This document shows positions 9,654-17,901 of a stretch of DNA of 64,000 bases, piece after piece. Numbering within the stretch: position 1 is the first letter of the stretch; each line of letters begins with the position of its first letter. The DNA is taken from NCBI GenBank assembly GCA_964395715.1, contig CAYNAU010000002.1:594920-658919 (forward strand), read 5' to 3'. This DNA is from Porticoccus sp964395715. Its GTDB lineage: Bacteria; Pseudomonadota; Gammaproteobacteria; Pseudomonadales; Porticoccaceae. The position numbers and the translations under genes were made by a program. The notes under the pieces were generated by a model. It was given only the letters and a program-made list of their open reading frames with translations. It was not told where the DNA came from and did not search any database.

Positions 9654-10109
9654 TTATTCCTCCTCTTCCGTTGCTTCATCAGCAGACGCTTCTGTGTCTT
9701 CGTCTGATGATGACTCGGTATCTGCTTTTTCAGTGTCGCCTTCGCTGTCAGATGGACGAGGCTCGCGGCGCTCGGAACGGCTTTCAGACTTTTCGGCTTT
9801 CATGATGGGCGATTCGGCAGTAATCGCTTCGTCGCAGCTGAACACTGCGCTGCGAATAACCGCATCGTTATAACGGAAGTTGGAGTTCAGCTCGTCCAGA
9901 ACGTCCTGACCACACTCAATGTTCATCAGAACATAGTGAGCCTTGTGAATTTTGTTGATGGGATAGGCCAGTTGGCGACGACCCCAATCTTCAAGACGGT
10001 GGACTTTGCCATTGCCGGTATTAATAGTACCGGTATAGCGTTCAATCATCCCGGGGACCTGTTCGCTCTGATCCGGGTGAACCATAAAAACGATTTCGTA
10101 GTGACGCAT
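9654..10109 (-). CDS. rpsF: 30S ribosomal protein bS6 with long acidic tail
   Basis: The start MRHYEIVFMVHPDQSEQV and the core to about residue 100 are canonical S6, the partner of S18. The last 45 or so residues form an unusual tail rich in Glu, Asp and Ser, ending ATEEEE, which makes the protein 151 residues against about 131-135 in E. coli. In relatives the C-terminus is extended with glutamates by RimK. First gene of the S6-S18-L9 operon. Confidence 0.96.
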   Translation of the reverse strand: MRHYEIVFMVHPDQSEQVPGMIERYTGTINTGNGKVHRLEDWGRRQLAYPINKIHKAHYVLMNIECGQDVLDELNSNFRYNDAVIRSAVFSCDEAITAESPIMKAEKSESRSERREPRPSDSEGDTEKADTESSSDEDTEASADEATEEEE

Positions 10110-10310
10110 TGTGCCTCCTTACGGGTAAGTAGCTGCCCGCCCCATGCGGTGCAGCAAGGAGTGTCTTGGCCCAAGCGGACCAAGGGCGGGCATTCTACGG
10201 GGATGAAACTGCAATTTCAAGGGAAAATTCAGACACTTATAGACTAGGAGTGTGAAGTCTGAGCAGTTATGATTTCGGCCTTAACGCACGTATATGGTAA
10301 GGAGTTATCG

Positions 10311-10472
10311 ATGAAAAAGTTTTCCCTGTTACTGGTCGCCATTTTCTCGCTGTCTTTGGCCGGCTGCGCCAAGGTTGGCAGTGAAGCCTGGTGCAATGAC
10401 ATGAAGGAAAAACCCAAGGGTGAGTGGACAGCCAACGAAGCCGCCGACTTCACCAAACACTGTATTTTCTAG
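10311..10472 (+). CDS. small DUF3012-like lipoprotein
   Basis: The 53-residue product begins with a lipoprotein signal (MKKFSLLLVAIFSLSLAGC; lipobox LAGC, Cys19). The short mature part (AWCNDMKEKPKGEWTANEAADFTKHC) has two further Cys. The pattern matches the DUF3012 family of tiny proteobacterial lipoproteins, whose function is unknown. A GGAG site lies eight bases upstream of the ATG. It converges on the gene to the right, overlapping its stop by four bases. Confidence 0.8.
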   Translation: MKKFSLLLVAIFSLSLAGCAKVGSEAWCNDMKEKPKGEWTANEAADFTKHCIF

Positions 10473-11074
10473 GGCGCCTTTCCCTCGCTGTGTCCCACAG
10501 CCAGTTCCTTAGGAGGTTCAGCGCTGCGGGCCACGGCTGCGGCACGCCAGAACCCTGCCACGTTGCTCTGCCAGTGGGGCAGAATGCAGGTAATCACCAG
10601 CTGTTCGAAGGCCACCCACAGATAAAACAGCAACACTCCGCGCAGAAACAGGGAGTTGTCCCAAATCACCGCCACGAAATAAGCCGGCGCCAGCAAAATG
10701 GCTACCAGCTTTGCACTCCAGGTATGGTAGCTCGGCAAACACCGGAAACGGGCCAGACACACCAGGAGAGGCACCAGCCAGGCACTGAATGCGGCCACCA
10801 GGTAACCGGCTTCCCGTTCAAAAATCTCCGGCCACAACACTTTTAACCCCATCAGCATGGCGGCATAAGTACTCAGATCCGCCCAACTGTCCAGACGCGT
10901 CCCCAGCTCGGTAACCTGCCCCAAACGACGGGCCAGATAGCCGTCCAGGCAATCAGTAAACAGAGAAACAGCCAGCACACCCAGAAAGGGAATCACTTTC
11001 TGCTCCAGCGCCAGAAGAATCAGCACCGGCAGCAATGCGACCCGCAGGGCACTGATCACGTTGGGTGAATTCAA
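10469..11074 (-). CDS. CDP-alcohol phosphatidyltransferase family protein
   Basis: This multi-spanning membrane enzyme carries the family motif D-G-x2-A-R-x8-G-x3-D-x3-D, seen as DGYLARRLGQVTELGTRLDS followed by WAD (about residues 44-66). Such enzymes transfer a phosphatidyl group from CDP-diacylglycerol to an alcohol; the acceptor here (glycerol phosphate or another) cannot be told. The start is uncertain. TTG at 11074 is the only usual start in frame, but the frame stays open upstream to about 11150 with basic residues and an AGGAG sequence, so an atypical upstream start is possible. Confidence 0.78.
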   Translation of the reverse strand: MNSPNVISALRVALLPVLILLALEQKVIPFLGVLAVSLFTDCLDGYLARRLGQVTELGTRLDSWADLSTYAAMLMGLKVLWPEIFEREAGYLVAAFSAWLVPLLVCLARFRCLPSYHTWSAKLVAILLAPAYFVAVIWDNSLFLRGVLLFYLWVAFEQLVITCILPHWQSNVAGFWRAAAVARSAEPPKELAVGHSEGKAP

Positions 11075-11175
11075 TACCAGGTTTCGGGTGGCCGCCTGGT
11101 TATTCTCCAGAACCCGCTGGGTAATTTGATGGCGACGGCGGTTAATAGGCGCCTCTCCTCAAGAAAACATCGGCA

Positions 11176-11943
11176 TCATTGTCGTTGACGCACTGCTTCA
11201 AACAGGCATATACCCGCAGCTACCGAGACGTTCAGACTGCTAACCGCACCCGCCATGGGCAGTTTGACCAACACGTCGCAATGCTCCCTCGTCAGCCGCC
11301 GCAACCCCTTTTCCTCGGCACCCATCACGATCACGAGCGGCCCTTTCAGGTCCGCTTCATAAACCAGGCTGTCTGCCTCGCCAGCAGTACCCACAATCCA
11401 CAGGCCCTTTTCCTGCAACTGTTTAAGTGTTCTCGCCAGGTTAGTGACAACAATCAGGGGGACGGTTTCAGCCGCGCCACTGGCCACCTTCTGCACGGTT
11501 GGCGTTAGGCTCACGGAGTTGTCTTTTGGCACGATCACCGCCTGCACACCCGCTGCATCTGCAGATCGCAGGCAGGCGCCCAGGTTGTGGGGATCGGTGA
11601 CACCATCCAGCACCAGCAGGAAAGGCGGGACTTGAAGCTGCTCCAGCAACCCGAAGAGAAAGTGTTCGTCCTGAACGTCGCCACTTTCGCAGAATGCCGC
11701 AACGCCCTGGTGGCGGCCCTCGCCTTCAGTCAACTGATCCAGCTCTTTGCGACTGACACGCTGCACTTCGATACCGTGCATGTCCGCCAGGTTTAGCAGT
11801 TTCTGCAGGCGCTGATCATCACGCCCTTTCATAACCTTCAAAGCTCGCACCTTGTCGGCAGAGGTTTTCAATACCGCCTGCACCGCATGCATACCAAAAA
11901 CCCATTGCCCACCGGCTTCAGGTTGTGCTGTTTTTGCCGTCAT
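11176..11943 (-). CDS. rlmB: 23S rRNA (guanosine-2'-O-)-methyltransferase RlmB
   Basis: This SPOUT-class methyltransferase modifies the ribose of G2251 in 23S rRNA in E. coli. The N-terminal SpoU substrate-binding domain (about 10-85) is followed by the knotted catalytic domain with DGVTDPHNLGACLRSADAAG, IVMGAEEKGLRRLT and LPMAGAVSSLNVSVAA, the three SAM/knot motifs. Length is 255 residues. It follows rnr at 36 bases on the same strand, the usual gammaproteobacterial order. Confidence 0.95.
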   Translation of the reverse strand: MTAKTAQPEAGGQWVFGMHAVQAVLKTSADKVRALKVMKGRDDQRLQKLLNLADMHGIEVQRVSRKELDQLTEGEGRHQGVAAFCESGDVQDEHFLFGLLEQLQVPPFLLVLDGVTDPHNLGACLRSADAAGVQAVIVPKDNSVSLTPTVQKVASGAAETVPLIVVTNLARTLKQLQEKGLWIVGTAGEADSLVYEADLKGPLVIVMGAEEKGLRRLTREHCDVLVKLPMAGAVSSLNVSVAAGICLFEAVRQRQ

Positions 11944-11979
11944 GTAACTCGCCTTTAACCGGTGACCCGACTCCTGCCG

Positions 11980-14433
11980 TTAGCGTTTTTTGCTACTGGG
12001 TTTACGTCGCCTGGAACTGCTGGATTTTCCCGTTTTTTTGGGTCTCGGCTTACCCGGTTTGGATGCCGGTTTGCCCGCCGGCGATTGAGCGGAGGCGGCG
12101 CGCTTTTTTCCCCGGGGCTGGCGACGTGTTCTTTCCTGCTCATGTTCAACCGCCATCTCCAGAGCCTTGGGAGTCACGGCCACTCCTTTTCTGGATTTCC
12201 GGCGGTTTTCTTCCACCAGATCAAAGTCGATCTTGCGTTCGTCCAGATCTACCCTGCTGACTCGCACCAGCAGTTTGTCTCCCAGCCCAAATACACGCTT
12301 GGTGCGCTCGCCCACCAGACGATGGTGTGCCGCTTCATGATAGTAATAATCCTTTGGCAGCCCGGTGATATGCACCAGCCCCTCAATAAACAATTCCGTG
12401 AGCTGCACAAACAGGCCAAAACCGGTAACCGAGACCACGACGCCATTGTATTCCTCGCCAACCCGGGACAACAGGTACTCACACTTCAACCAGTTGACCA
12501 CGTCGCGGGTGGCTTCATCGGCACGGCGTTCTGTCATGGAGCAGTGTTCACCGGCGCCCAACATCCAGGCTTCGTCATAGGGATAGATCTGCGCAGATTT
12601 GAGTAATGGCGCACCATCCACCTTTTTCACGTGGCTGGCTCGCCCTTTCTTGCGTATCAGGTAGCGGATTGCCCGGTGCACCAGCAAGTCTGGGTAACGC
12701 CGTATCGGCGACGTAAAATGCGTGTAGGCCGGATAGTTGAGGCCAAAATGGCCCTCATTCTCCGGATCGTAAACCGCCTGATTCATGGTGCGCAGAATCA
12801 CTGTCTGGATCACACCGGCATCGGGGCGGCCCGCCACCTGCCGTAAAACCCGCTGGAAATCCTTGGGGGTAGGTTCATCGCCACCCGGCAAACCCAGTCC
12901 CAACTCGCCCAGGAATTCCCTCAGATCTGCCAGTTTTTCCTGGCGCGGCCCCTGGTGAACCCGGTATAACGCCGGCAGCTTGCTCTTTTGCAGAAGGCTG
13001 GCCGCGCACACGTTTGCACACAACATGCACTCTTCAATCAGGCGGTGGGCTTCCGTGCGTTCAGAGGGAATGATCTGCTGAATCTTGCGCTCCGCATCAA
13101 ACAGAATACGCGTTTCCTGGCTATCAAAGTCGATGGCACCGCGAACCTCGCGGGACTGCAGCAACATCAAATACAGTGCGTGCAGGTGATCCACATGGGC
13201 CGTCAAGGCATGGAACTGCTTGCGGACACCGCTATCCCTATCCCCCCGCTGGGCGATCATGGCGGCAACCTGCGTATACGTCAGCCGCCCGTGGGAATGG
13301 ATGATGGCCTCATAAAACTGGTACTTGGTGATATTGCCGCCGTTATCCAGCGTCATGTCACAGACCATGGTCAGACGGTCCACATCCGGGTTCAGTGAAC
13401 ACAGACCATTGGACAGCTTTTCCGGCAACATCGGCACCACGTTCTGGGGGAAGTACACGGAATTACCCCGCTGATAACCCTCCCTATCGAGCGGACTGCC
13501 AACCTGGACATAATGGGAAACATCGGCGATAGCCACCAACAAGCGCCACCCGTTGCGGCGCGGCTCACAGAAGACCGCGTCATCAAAGTCCCGCGCGTCC
13601 TCGCCATCAATGGTGACAAACGGCATCTGGCGCAAATCCACCCGATACTGGCCATCTTCCGGCGACAGCTCCTCGGGAATGGCTTCTGCCTCGGCAATCA
13701 CCCGGTCTGGCCACGCATTGGGTATGCCGTAATTATGAATGGCAATATCAATTTCCATTCCCGGCGCCAGGTGCTCTCCCAGCACCTGGACCACGCGCCC
13801 GGCGGGCAGGTTGTTTCGGCTGGGGTAGGTGGTAATTTCGACCACTACAATCTGCCCGGGCTCAACCTCACTGCGTTGCTCCGTGGGGATCAGAATGTCC
13901 TGGGTCATGCGGGGATTGTCGGGGCGGACAAAATGAATACCGCTTTCCACAAAATACCGGCCAACCAGGGTGGTAGTGTGGTGCTCCACCACGTCGACAA
14001 TAGAACCTTCCGGGCGGCCACGCCGATCCCAGCCGGCAATTCTGACCAGGACTTCGTCACCGTCCATCACCCGCCGCATCTGGCGACTTGAGAGGAACAG
14101 ATCATCGCCCCCGGTAGACGGAATCACAAAACCAAAACCCTCAGGGTGTCCCACGACCCGGCCCTTGATCAGGTTCATTTTGTCCAGGGTACCGTAGGCA
14201 TTGCGGCGATTGCGCACCGTCTGGCCATCGCGCTCCATGGCGATCAACCGGCGGCGCAGTGCCTCACGGGCATCATCGTCCTGAATGCCGAATTCCGCAC
14301 ATAATTCTTCGTAGGTCAGGGGGCCGGTGCTCTCGCTGAGGAAGTCGAGAATATATTCACGGCTGGGGATGGGGCGGTCGTATTTGGCAGCCTCGCGCTC
14401 TGCGTGAGGGTCATTACGAACATGTTTTTTCAT
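11980..14433 (-). CDS. rnr: ribonuclease R
   Basis: This 3'-5' exoribonuclease degrades structured RNA. The 817 residues contain an N-terminal winged-helix region (about 25-85), cold-shock domains, the RNB catalytic domain with the metal-binding block DGEDARDFDDAVF (about residues 276-288), an S1 domain (EYNGVVVSVTGFGLFVQL, about 655-735), and a Lys/Arg-rich tail. The conserved YRVHQGP segment is also present. It is the first gene of the rnr-rlmB pair. Confidence 0.96.
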   Translation of the reverse strand: MKKHVRNDPHAEREAAKYDRPIPSREYILDFLSESTGPLTYEELCAEFGIQDDDAREALRRRLIAMERDGQTVRNRRNAYGTLDKMNLIKGRVVGHPEGFGFVIPSTGGDDLFLSSRQMRRVMDGDEVLVRIAGWDRRGRPEGSIVDVVEHHTTTLVGRYFVESGIHFVRPDNPRMTQDILIPTEQRSEVEPGQIVVVEITTYPSRNNLPAGRVVQVLGEHLAPGMEIDIAIHNYGIPNAWPDRVIAEAEAIPEELSPEDGQYRVDLRQMPFVTIDGEDARDFDDAVFCEPRRNGWRLLVAIADVSHYVQVGSPLDREGYQRGNSVYFPQNVVPMLPEKLSNGLCSLNPDVDRLTMVCDMTLDNGGNITKYQFYEAIIHSHGRLTYTQVAAMIAQRGDRDSGVRKQFHALTAHVDHLHALYLMLLQSREVRGAIDFDSQETRILFDAERKIQQIIPSERTEAHRLIEECMLCANVCAASLLQKSKLPALYRVHQGPRQEKLADLREFLGELGLGLPGGDEPTPKDFQRVLRQVAGRPDAGVIQTVILRTMNQAVYDPENEGHFGLNYPAYTHFTSPIRRYPDLLVHRAIRYLIRKKGRASHVKKVDGAPLLKSAQIYPYDEAWMLGAGEHCSMTERRADEATRDVVNWLKCEYLLSRVGEEYNGVVVSVTGFGLFVQLTELFIEGLVHITGLPKDYYYHEAAHHRLVGERTKRVFGLGDKLLVRVSRVDLDERKIDFDLVEENRRKSRKGVAVTPKALEMAVEHEQERTRRQPRGKKRAASAQSPAGKPASKPGKPRPKKTGKSSSSRRRKPSSKKR

Positions 14434-14570
14434 TCAATCTCTCTAACAGGAGGAAACAGCAGAAGGTTTACCTATCATAACAGCAGATACCGGCACACAA
14501 GCCAATGATTTTCATACCGGTAGAGGCATGGAAGACAACCAAGATAACGGGATATTTTTACTGTCGATAA

Positions 14571-14599
14571 TTGACAATCGCCGGAACGGTCACTATAGT
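14571..14599 (+). promoter_or_regulatory. sigma-70 promoter for tRNA-Leu
   Basis: TTGACA (14571-14576) and TATAGT (14594-14599) are separated by 17 bases and lie 39 bases upstream of the tRNA. The hexamers and spacing are close to consensus. Confidence 0.8.
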
Positions 14600-14637
14600 T
14601 CGCCACCTCTGAAAGAGCAGCAATTGCTCATCGGAAT

Positions 14638-14724
14638 GCCCAGGTGGTGAAATTGGTAGACACGCCAGCTTCAGGTGCTGGTCCTCGCAAGGGGGTGGAG
14701 GTTCAAGTCCTCTCCTGGGCACCA
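14638..14724 (+). tRNA. tRNA-Leu(CAG)
   Basis: The 87-nt class II tRNA has a GCCCAGG/CCTGGGC acceptor stem, anticodon loop TTCAGGT between CCAGC and GCTGG (anticodon CAG), a long variable arm, a T-arm with GGTTCAAGTCC, and an encoded ACCA end. It marks the left boundary of the accessory region. Confidence 0.97.
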
Positions 14725-14827
14725 TTCTCATATCTCATTGCTGTCACTCAGCGACACGCACTACAAACACCCTTTTTTCAAATGCCACTCAGACTTGTCT
14801 CTATTTGGGGCTTGAAGTTGTTTAGCT

Positions 14828-14904
14828 GCCTAACGCTGTCATAAACGGTGCGAGAAACGTGCATCCGGCGACCGAAGGGAGCGAATTAAATGGCTTTGTT
14901 AAGC
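14828..14904 (-). repeat. attC-like site (outlier, possible distal end of the integron)
   Basis: The site begins GCCTAAC and ends GTTAAGC, the core-site pair of an attC, with the TAACGC and TTTGTTA contexts seen in all the array sites. The interior pairs less well than in the others. It sits 104 bases after tRNA-Leu and 2.4 kb from the last clear attC. If real, the interval between them is one large cassette in array orientation. Confidence 0.45.
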
Positions 14905-15004
14905 AGCGCTAGACTCTACTGAACACCATCTTCATGATGAAGCCTACGGCTCATTTTCCTGGCCGCCCCCTCGCCTCAAGACTGAAAAAGCTTCGGTAAA
15001 TTAA

Positions 15005-15367
15005 CTAGCCTTTAACGGGAAGGTGGCCCTTTGCCTTCAGTTTGTGACCAACCTTAACGATCTCATCCAGTGCAGGGATCAGTTCCTGACCAAGCTCGGT
15101 CAATTCGTACTCAACTGAAGGGGGTGATGTGTCCCGGACGTGACGCTGGACGACTCCGCGTTCTGCCAACTCTGTTAGCCGGGTTGAGAGCACTTTTGCT
15201 GAAACTGGCGGAATGTCGATTTTCAGCTCGTTGAATCGCCGAGGCCCGACACGCAAGCACCAAATTACATTGGGTGCCCAAGCACCTGCTATCACCGCCA
15301 TGCACTCAGTAAGCATGCAAGGCTCGGGTGGCGCCGGGCTTTTGTTAAGACGAACTTTCAGTGCCAT
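15005..15367 (-). CDS. HxlR-family winged-helix transcriptional regulator
   Basis: Core motifs of the HxlR family are clear: CMLTECMAVIAGAWAPNVIWCL, GPRRFNELKIDIPPVSAKVLSTRLTELAERGVV, and YELTELGQELIPALDEI. Start ATG 15367 (MALKVRLNKS) fits the family; a longer frame to 15493 would overlap the divergent gene. Many HxlR proteins sense electrophiles or quinones and control a divergent detoxification operon, which fits the GST-led operon next door. A dyad suited to it lies in the 124-base intergenic gap. Confidence 0.85.
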   Translation of the reverse strand: MALKVRLNKSPAPPEPCMLTECMAVIAGAWAPNVIWCLRVGPRRFNELKIDIPPVSAKVLSTRLTELAERGVVQRHVRDTSPPSVEYELTELGQELIPALDEIVKVGHKLKAKGHLPVKG

Positions 15368-15418
15368 AGGAGTAACCAAGTTTCCTTGAGGTAACCCAAT
15401 TCTACCTGCAAATGACCG

Positions 15419-15433
15419 GTTACTTCTAGTAAT
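15419..15433. promoter_or_regulatory. candidate HxlR operator
   Basis: The hyphenated dyad GTTACT-TCT-AGTAAT lies between the divergent HxlR gene and the GST gene. GTTAC/GTAAC half-sites with short spacers are typical HxlR-family operators. Further GTAACC copies occur at 15372 and 15391. Binding is inferred. Confidence 0.5.
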
Positions 15434-15491
15434 TACGTTCCCTGTAGATATCATGTTCGTGTCGACCACTAAACATGAGGAATAACAACGC

Positions 15492-16121
15492 ATGAAGCTT
15501 TACTACAAACCCGGCGCTTGCTCCTTGGCGTCGCACATAGTCCTCAATGAACTGGATATTGCCTTCTCTCTTGAGCGAACGGATACCGCGCAAGGCGTCA
15601 CAGAGACTGGGCGGAACTATGCCGACATCAATCCGAACGGTTACGTGCCCGCCCTGGAACTGGAGCCCGGCCTGGTACTGACCGAGAATCCAGCGATTCT
15701 CGAATATCTAGCTGACCTCGTTCCAGCAAAAGGCCTGGCACCGCAAGAAGGCTCCTTCGAACGCACGCGACTACGGGAATTACTCGCATACCTATCCTCG
15801 GAGTTACACAAGGCGTTTAGCCCTTTTTTTGCTGGCGGCGAGTTGGCAACAGAAGAGCGGCAGGCAGCAGAAACAAAAATCGCTAAGCGGATCGATCTTA
15901 TTGAAGCTCGACTCTCGCATACACGCGCTAATCTGCTTGGAGGGCAACTCAGTGTAGCGGACTTCTATGCGTTCGTAATTCTCAACTGGTCTCAGTTCAT
16001 CGGTCTCTCCCTAAGCCCGTGGCCATCCACTTATGCATTCTGGGCGCGACTTCGCTCACATCCGAGCACTGTCAAGGCGCTTAGAGCGGAAGGGCTGTTA
16101 CCTATAGGGGAGACTCCATGA
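15492..16121 (+). CDS. glutathione S-transferase family protein
   Basis: The 209-residue protein has a thioredoxin-like N-terminal domain (MKLYYKPGACSLASHIVLNE, beta-class GST start) and an all-helical C-terminal domain with SVADFYAFVILNWSQF. The glutathione-binding block LTENPAILEYLADL is near residues 61-74. It probably conjugates or reduces electrophiles in the cytoplasm. It leads a four-gene operon with four-base overlaps and is divergent from the HxlR regulator. Confidence 0.9.
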   Translation: MKLYYKPGACSLASHIVLNELDIAFSLERTDTAQGVTETGRNYADINPNGYVPALELEPGLVLTENPAILEYLADLVPAKGLAPQEGSFERTRLRELLAYLSSELHKAFSPFFAGGELATEERQAAETKIAKRIDLIEARLSHTRANLLGGQLSVADFYAFVILNWSQFIGLSLSPWPSTYAFWARLRSHPSTVKALRAEGLLPIGETP

Positions 16122-16510
16122 GTGCTTTTTCCGAAATTCACGAGTTGCTCGGCCAGTACTTCGACACACTCTATTACTGCGACATTGAAAAGTTTGATAC
16201 GGTTTTTCATCCCCAGGCAATATATGCCACGGCTGACGAGGCGCCATTGCTCCACCGCAATATGCCCGCATACCGCGAGGTAATTGCGCAACGCTGCTCA
16301 CCAGCGTCGCGCAATGAGCAGCGTCGAGATGTCGTGGATGCCATTGAACTTGCGGGAGACAACACTGCCTTTGCCCGTGTTCGCTGTTCCATCGGCGAGC
16401 GCGACTTCGTAGACATGCTGTCGCTCGTGCGTTCCGAAGGTCGCTGGCACATTATCGCCAAGGTGTTTCAACTCATTGACAAAAAAGGAGAACACAATGC
16501 CCTACGTTAA
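16118..16510 (+). CDS. NTF2/SnoaL-like protein (lumazine-binding family type)
   Basis: The 130-residue single-domain protein begins EIHELLGQYFDTLYYCDIEKFDTVFHPQAIYA and ends with RCSIGERDFVDMLSLVRSEGRWHIIAKVF, the cone-shaped NTF2-like fold seen in the putative lumazine-binding family. No catalytic residues can be assigned. It overlaps the GST gene by four bases and the tautomerase gene by 14, so its role should be in the same pathway. Confidence 0.75.
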   Translation: MSAFSEIHELLGQYFDTLYYCDIEKFDTVFHPQAIYATADEAPLLHRNMPAYREVIAQRCSPASRNEQRRDVVDAIELAGDNTAFARVRCSIGERDFVDMLSLVRSEGRWHIIAKVFQLIDKKGEHNALR

Positions 16511-16733
16511 CATCAAGGTCACCCGTGAAGGCGTAACAGAATCTCAGAAAGCGGCTCTGATTAAAGGAGTAACTAATCTGCTTGTTGAGGTACTCCAAAA
16601 ATCTCCGGCAACCACGACGGTTGTTATCGATGAAGTCGAAATGGAGAACTGGGGTATTGGCGGTCTCCCCGTAGAGGAATACAGACGCAAGAGGCCTACC
16701 TTGAGCAGTGATACTGAAAGCACAGATCAATGA
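16497..16733 (+). CDS. 4-oxalocrotonate tautomerase-family protein
   Basis: The start ATG at 16497, seven bases after an AAAGGAG site, exposes Pro as residue 2 (MPYVNIKVTREGVTESQKAALI), which becomes the catalytic N-terminal proline in this family. The remainder (TNLLVEVLQKSPATTTVVIDEV) matches the beta-alpha-beta tautomerase unit. The 78-residue length is slightly longer than classic 4-OT. The substrate is unknown; keto-enol tautomerisation or addition to an electrophile would fit the GST neighbour. Confidence 0.88.
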   Translation: MPYVNIKVTREGVTESQKAALIKGVTNLLVEVLQKSPATTTVVIDEVEMENWGIGGLPVEEYRRKRPTLSSDTESTDQ

Positions 16734-17185
16734 GCAATGCGCCCTTCGGGATGAGTGTCGTCATGGTGGCCGCAGGAATTGGCATACCAATCATGGCGGC
16801 ACTCAACAGCGGGCTAGGCGTCCGACTGGGTAATCCTGTGGCGGCTTCCAGCATCCTTCTGGGCGTGGCATTAATAGTCAGTCTAGTGTTCACGCTAAGC
16901 AGATCGCTTCCCGAGGCTAGCCTGTTCGTGGTCACACCACTTCATTATTTTATGGGCGGTATTTTCGTCGCTTCTTACATCCTATCCATTACTTGGATTG
17001 CACCAAAGATTGGCATTGGCAATGCGATTTTTTTAGTGCTTCTCGGCCAGATTGTTGCCTCTGCTCTGATCGACCACTTTGGATGGTTTGCCACGCCAGT
17101 ATCTCCACTCTCAGCCCGTCGCGGACTCGGCATCGCACTTATGGTCATAGGAATATATTTAGCGCGCAAGCCACTGATAACATGA
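16730..17185 (+). CDS. DMT-superfamily YdcZ-like membrane transporter
   Basis: The 151-residue protein has five hydrophobic segments, among them MSVVMVAAGIGIPIMAALN, ILLGVALIVSLVFTL, YFMGGIFVASYILSI and GIALMVIGIYLARK. It has the G-N-x-x-A pattern (LGNPVAA) of the YdcZ/DUF606 half-size drug/metabolite transporters. It is the last gene of the operon and overlaps the tautomerase gene by four bases. Export of a metabolite or conjugate is a reasonable guess. Confidence 0.85.
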   Translation: MSNAPFGMSVVMVAAGIGIPIMAALNSGLGVRLGNPVAASSILLGVALIVSLVFTLSRSLPEASLFVVTPLHYFMGGIFVASYILSITWIAPKIGIGNAIFLVLLGQIVASALIDHFGWFATPVSPLSARRGLGIALMVIGIYLARKPLIT

Positions 17186-17248
17186 CCAACTGATCCTTGT
17201 CGGTTTTTTCGGCTGAAAGGGCCGATAGCGGCGGAGCGTGCACGGGCG

Positions 17249-17321
17249 ATTTAACGCCTCAAACAGGGGCGAGCGTCAGCGAGTCCCGGCCGAAGGCCCT
17301 TGCTGGTTTGATTTGTTAGGC
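17249..17321 (-). repeat. attC of cassette 9
   Basis: ATTTAAC and GTTAGGC bound a 73-bp imperfect palindrome with inner TCAAAC/GTTTGA arms. It contains a 19-bp block (GGCGAGCGTCAGCGAGTCC) also present in the attC of cassette 2. Confidence 0.92.
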
Positions 17322-17323
17322 TT

Positions 17324-17836
17324 TTATAGAACCGTTCCATTAAAATCATACTCCGAACTCTTGTACTTAATGGATTTAATATCACAACCGTAAATTTCTC
17401 GTTTAAAAATAACCTCAAACTCTTCTAGCTCCCCAGCAGGAATTGGGAATTCGGACTGGTAAACCAAGAAGTACGATGTTTTATGACTAATACTACTGGT
17501 CATCTTGACAGAAAGCGGTTTAATGATTTCTTCGGAATTAGCACGCTGCAAGTAAAGATCATTTTGAGATAGCCGATCCTTATTGTCATTTTCAATTTTA
17601 AAGTACAGGTCTACTTTCAAATTCTCATTAGAATGATCCCAGCGTTGATACCAGAAGGGAATTATATAATACGGCACAGACCAACCAGATATCGATCTTT
17701 CCAGGGGGTTATACCACGTAACATCATTACAAGTAGCCGACTCTCTATCGGGAACGTGCGAAATTCCTTTTCCCACTGCACACCCTTGTAGGAGTAATAG
17801 CAAAGATGCAAAGGCTATGGAAAGAAGTCGATTCAT
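17324..17836 (-). CDS. integron cassette 9: putative lipoprotein
   Basis: The 170-residue product has a lipoprotein signal (MNRLLSIAFASLLLLLQGC, lipobox LQGC, Cys19). The mature part is rich in Tyr, Trp and Ser with alternating polar and hydrophobic residues, suggesting a beta-sandwich (LKVDLYFKIENDNKDRLS, TSYFLVYQSEFPI). No family is recognised. The ATG lies about 13 bases inside the cassette, and the stop is three bases from the attC. It is AT-rich compared with chromosomal neighbours. Confidence 0.8.
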   Translation of the reverse strand: MNRLLSIAFASLLLLLQGCAVGKGISHVPDRESATCNDVTWYNPLERSISGWSVPYYIIPFWYQRWDHSNENLKVDLYFKIENDNKDRLSQNDLYLQRANSEEIIKPLSVKMTSSISHKTSYFLVYQSEFPIPAGELEEFEVIFKREIYGCDIKSIKYKSSEYDFNGTVL

Positions 17837-17842
17837 ATGAAG

Positions 17843-17901
17843 CCTAACGCCAAGCTAGGCGGCGCCGCTTGCGGCGTCCTTGCTTGAGCTTTTTGTTATA
17901 T
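17843..17901 (-). repeat. attC of cassette 8
   Basis: GCCTAAC and GTTATAT bound a 59-bp site with CAAGC/GCTTG inner arms and a GC-rich centre. The reading frame of cassette 8 runs into it. Confidence 0.88.
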
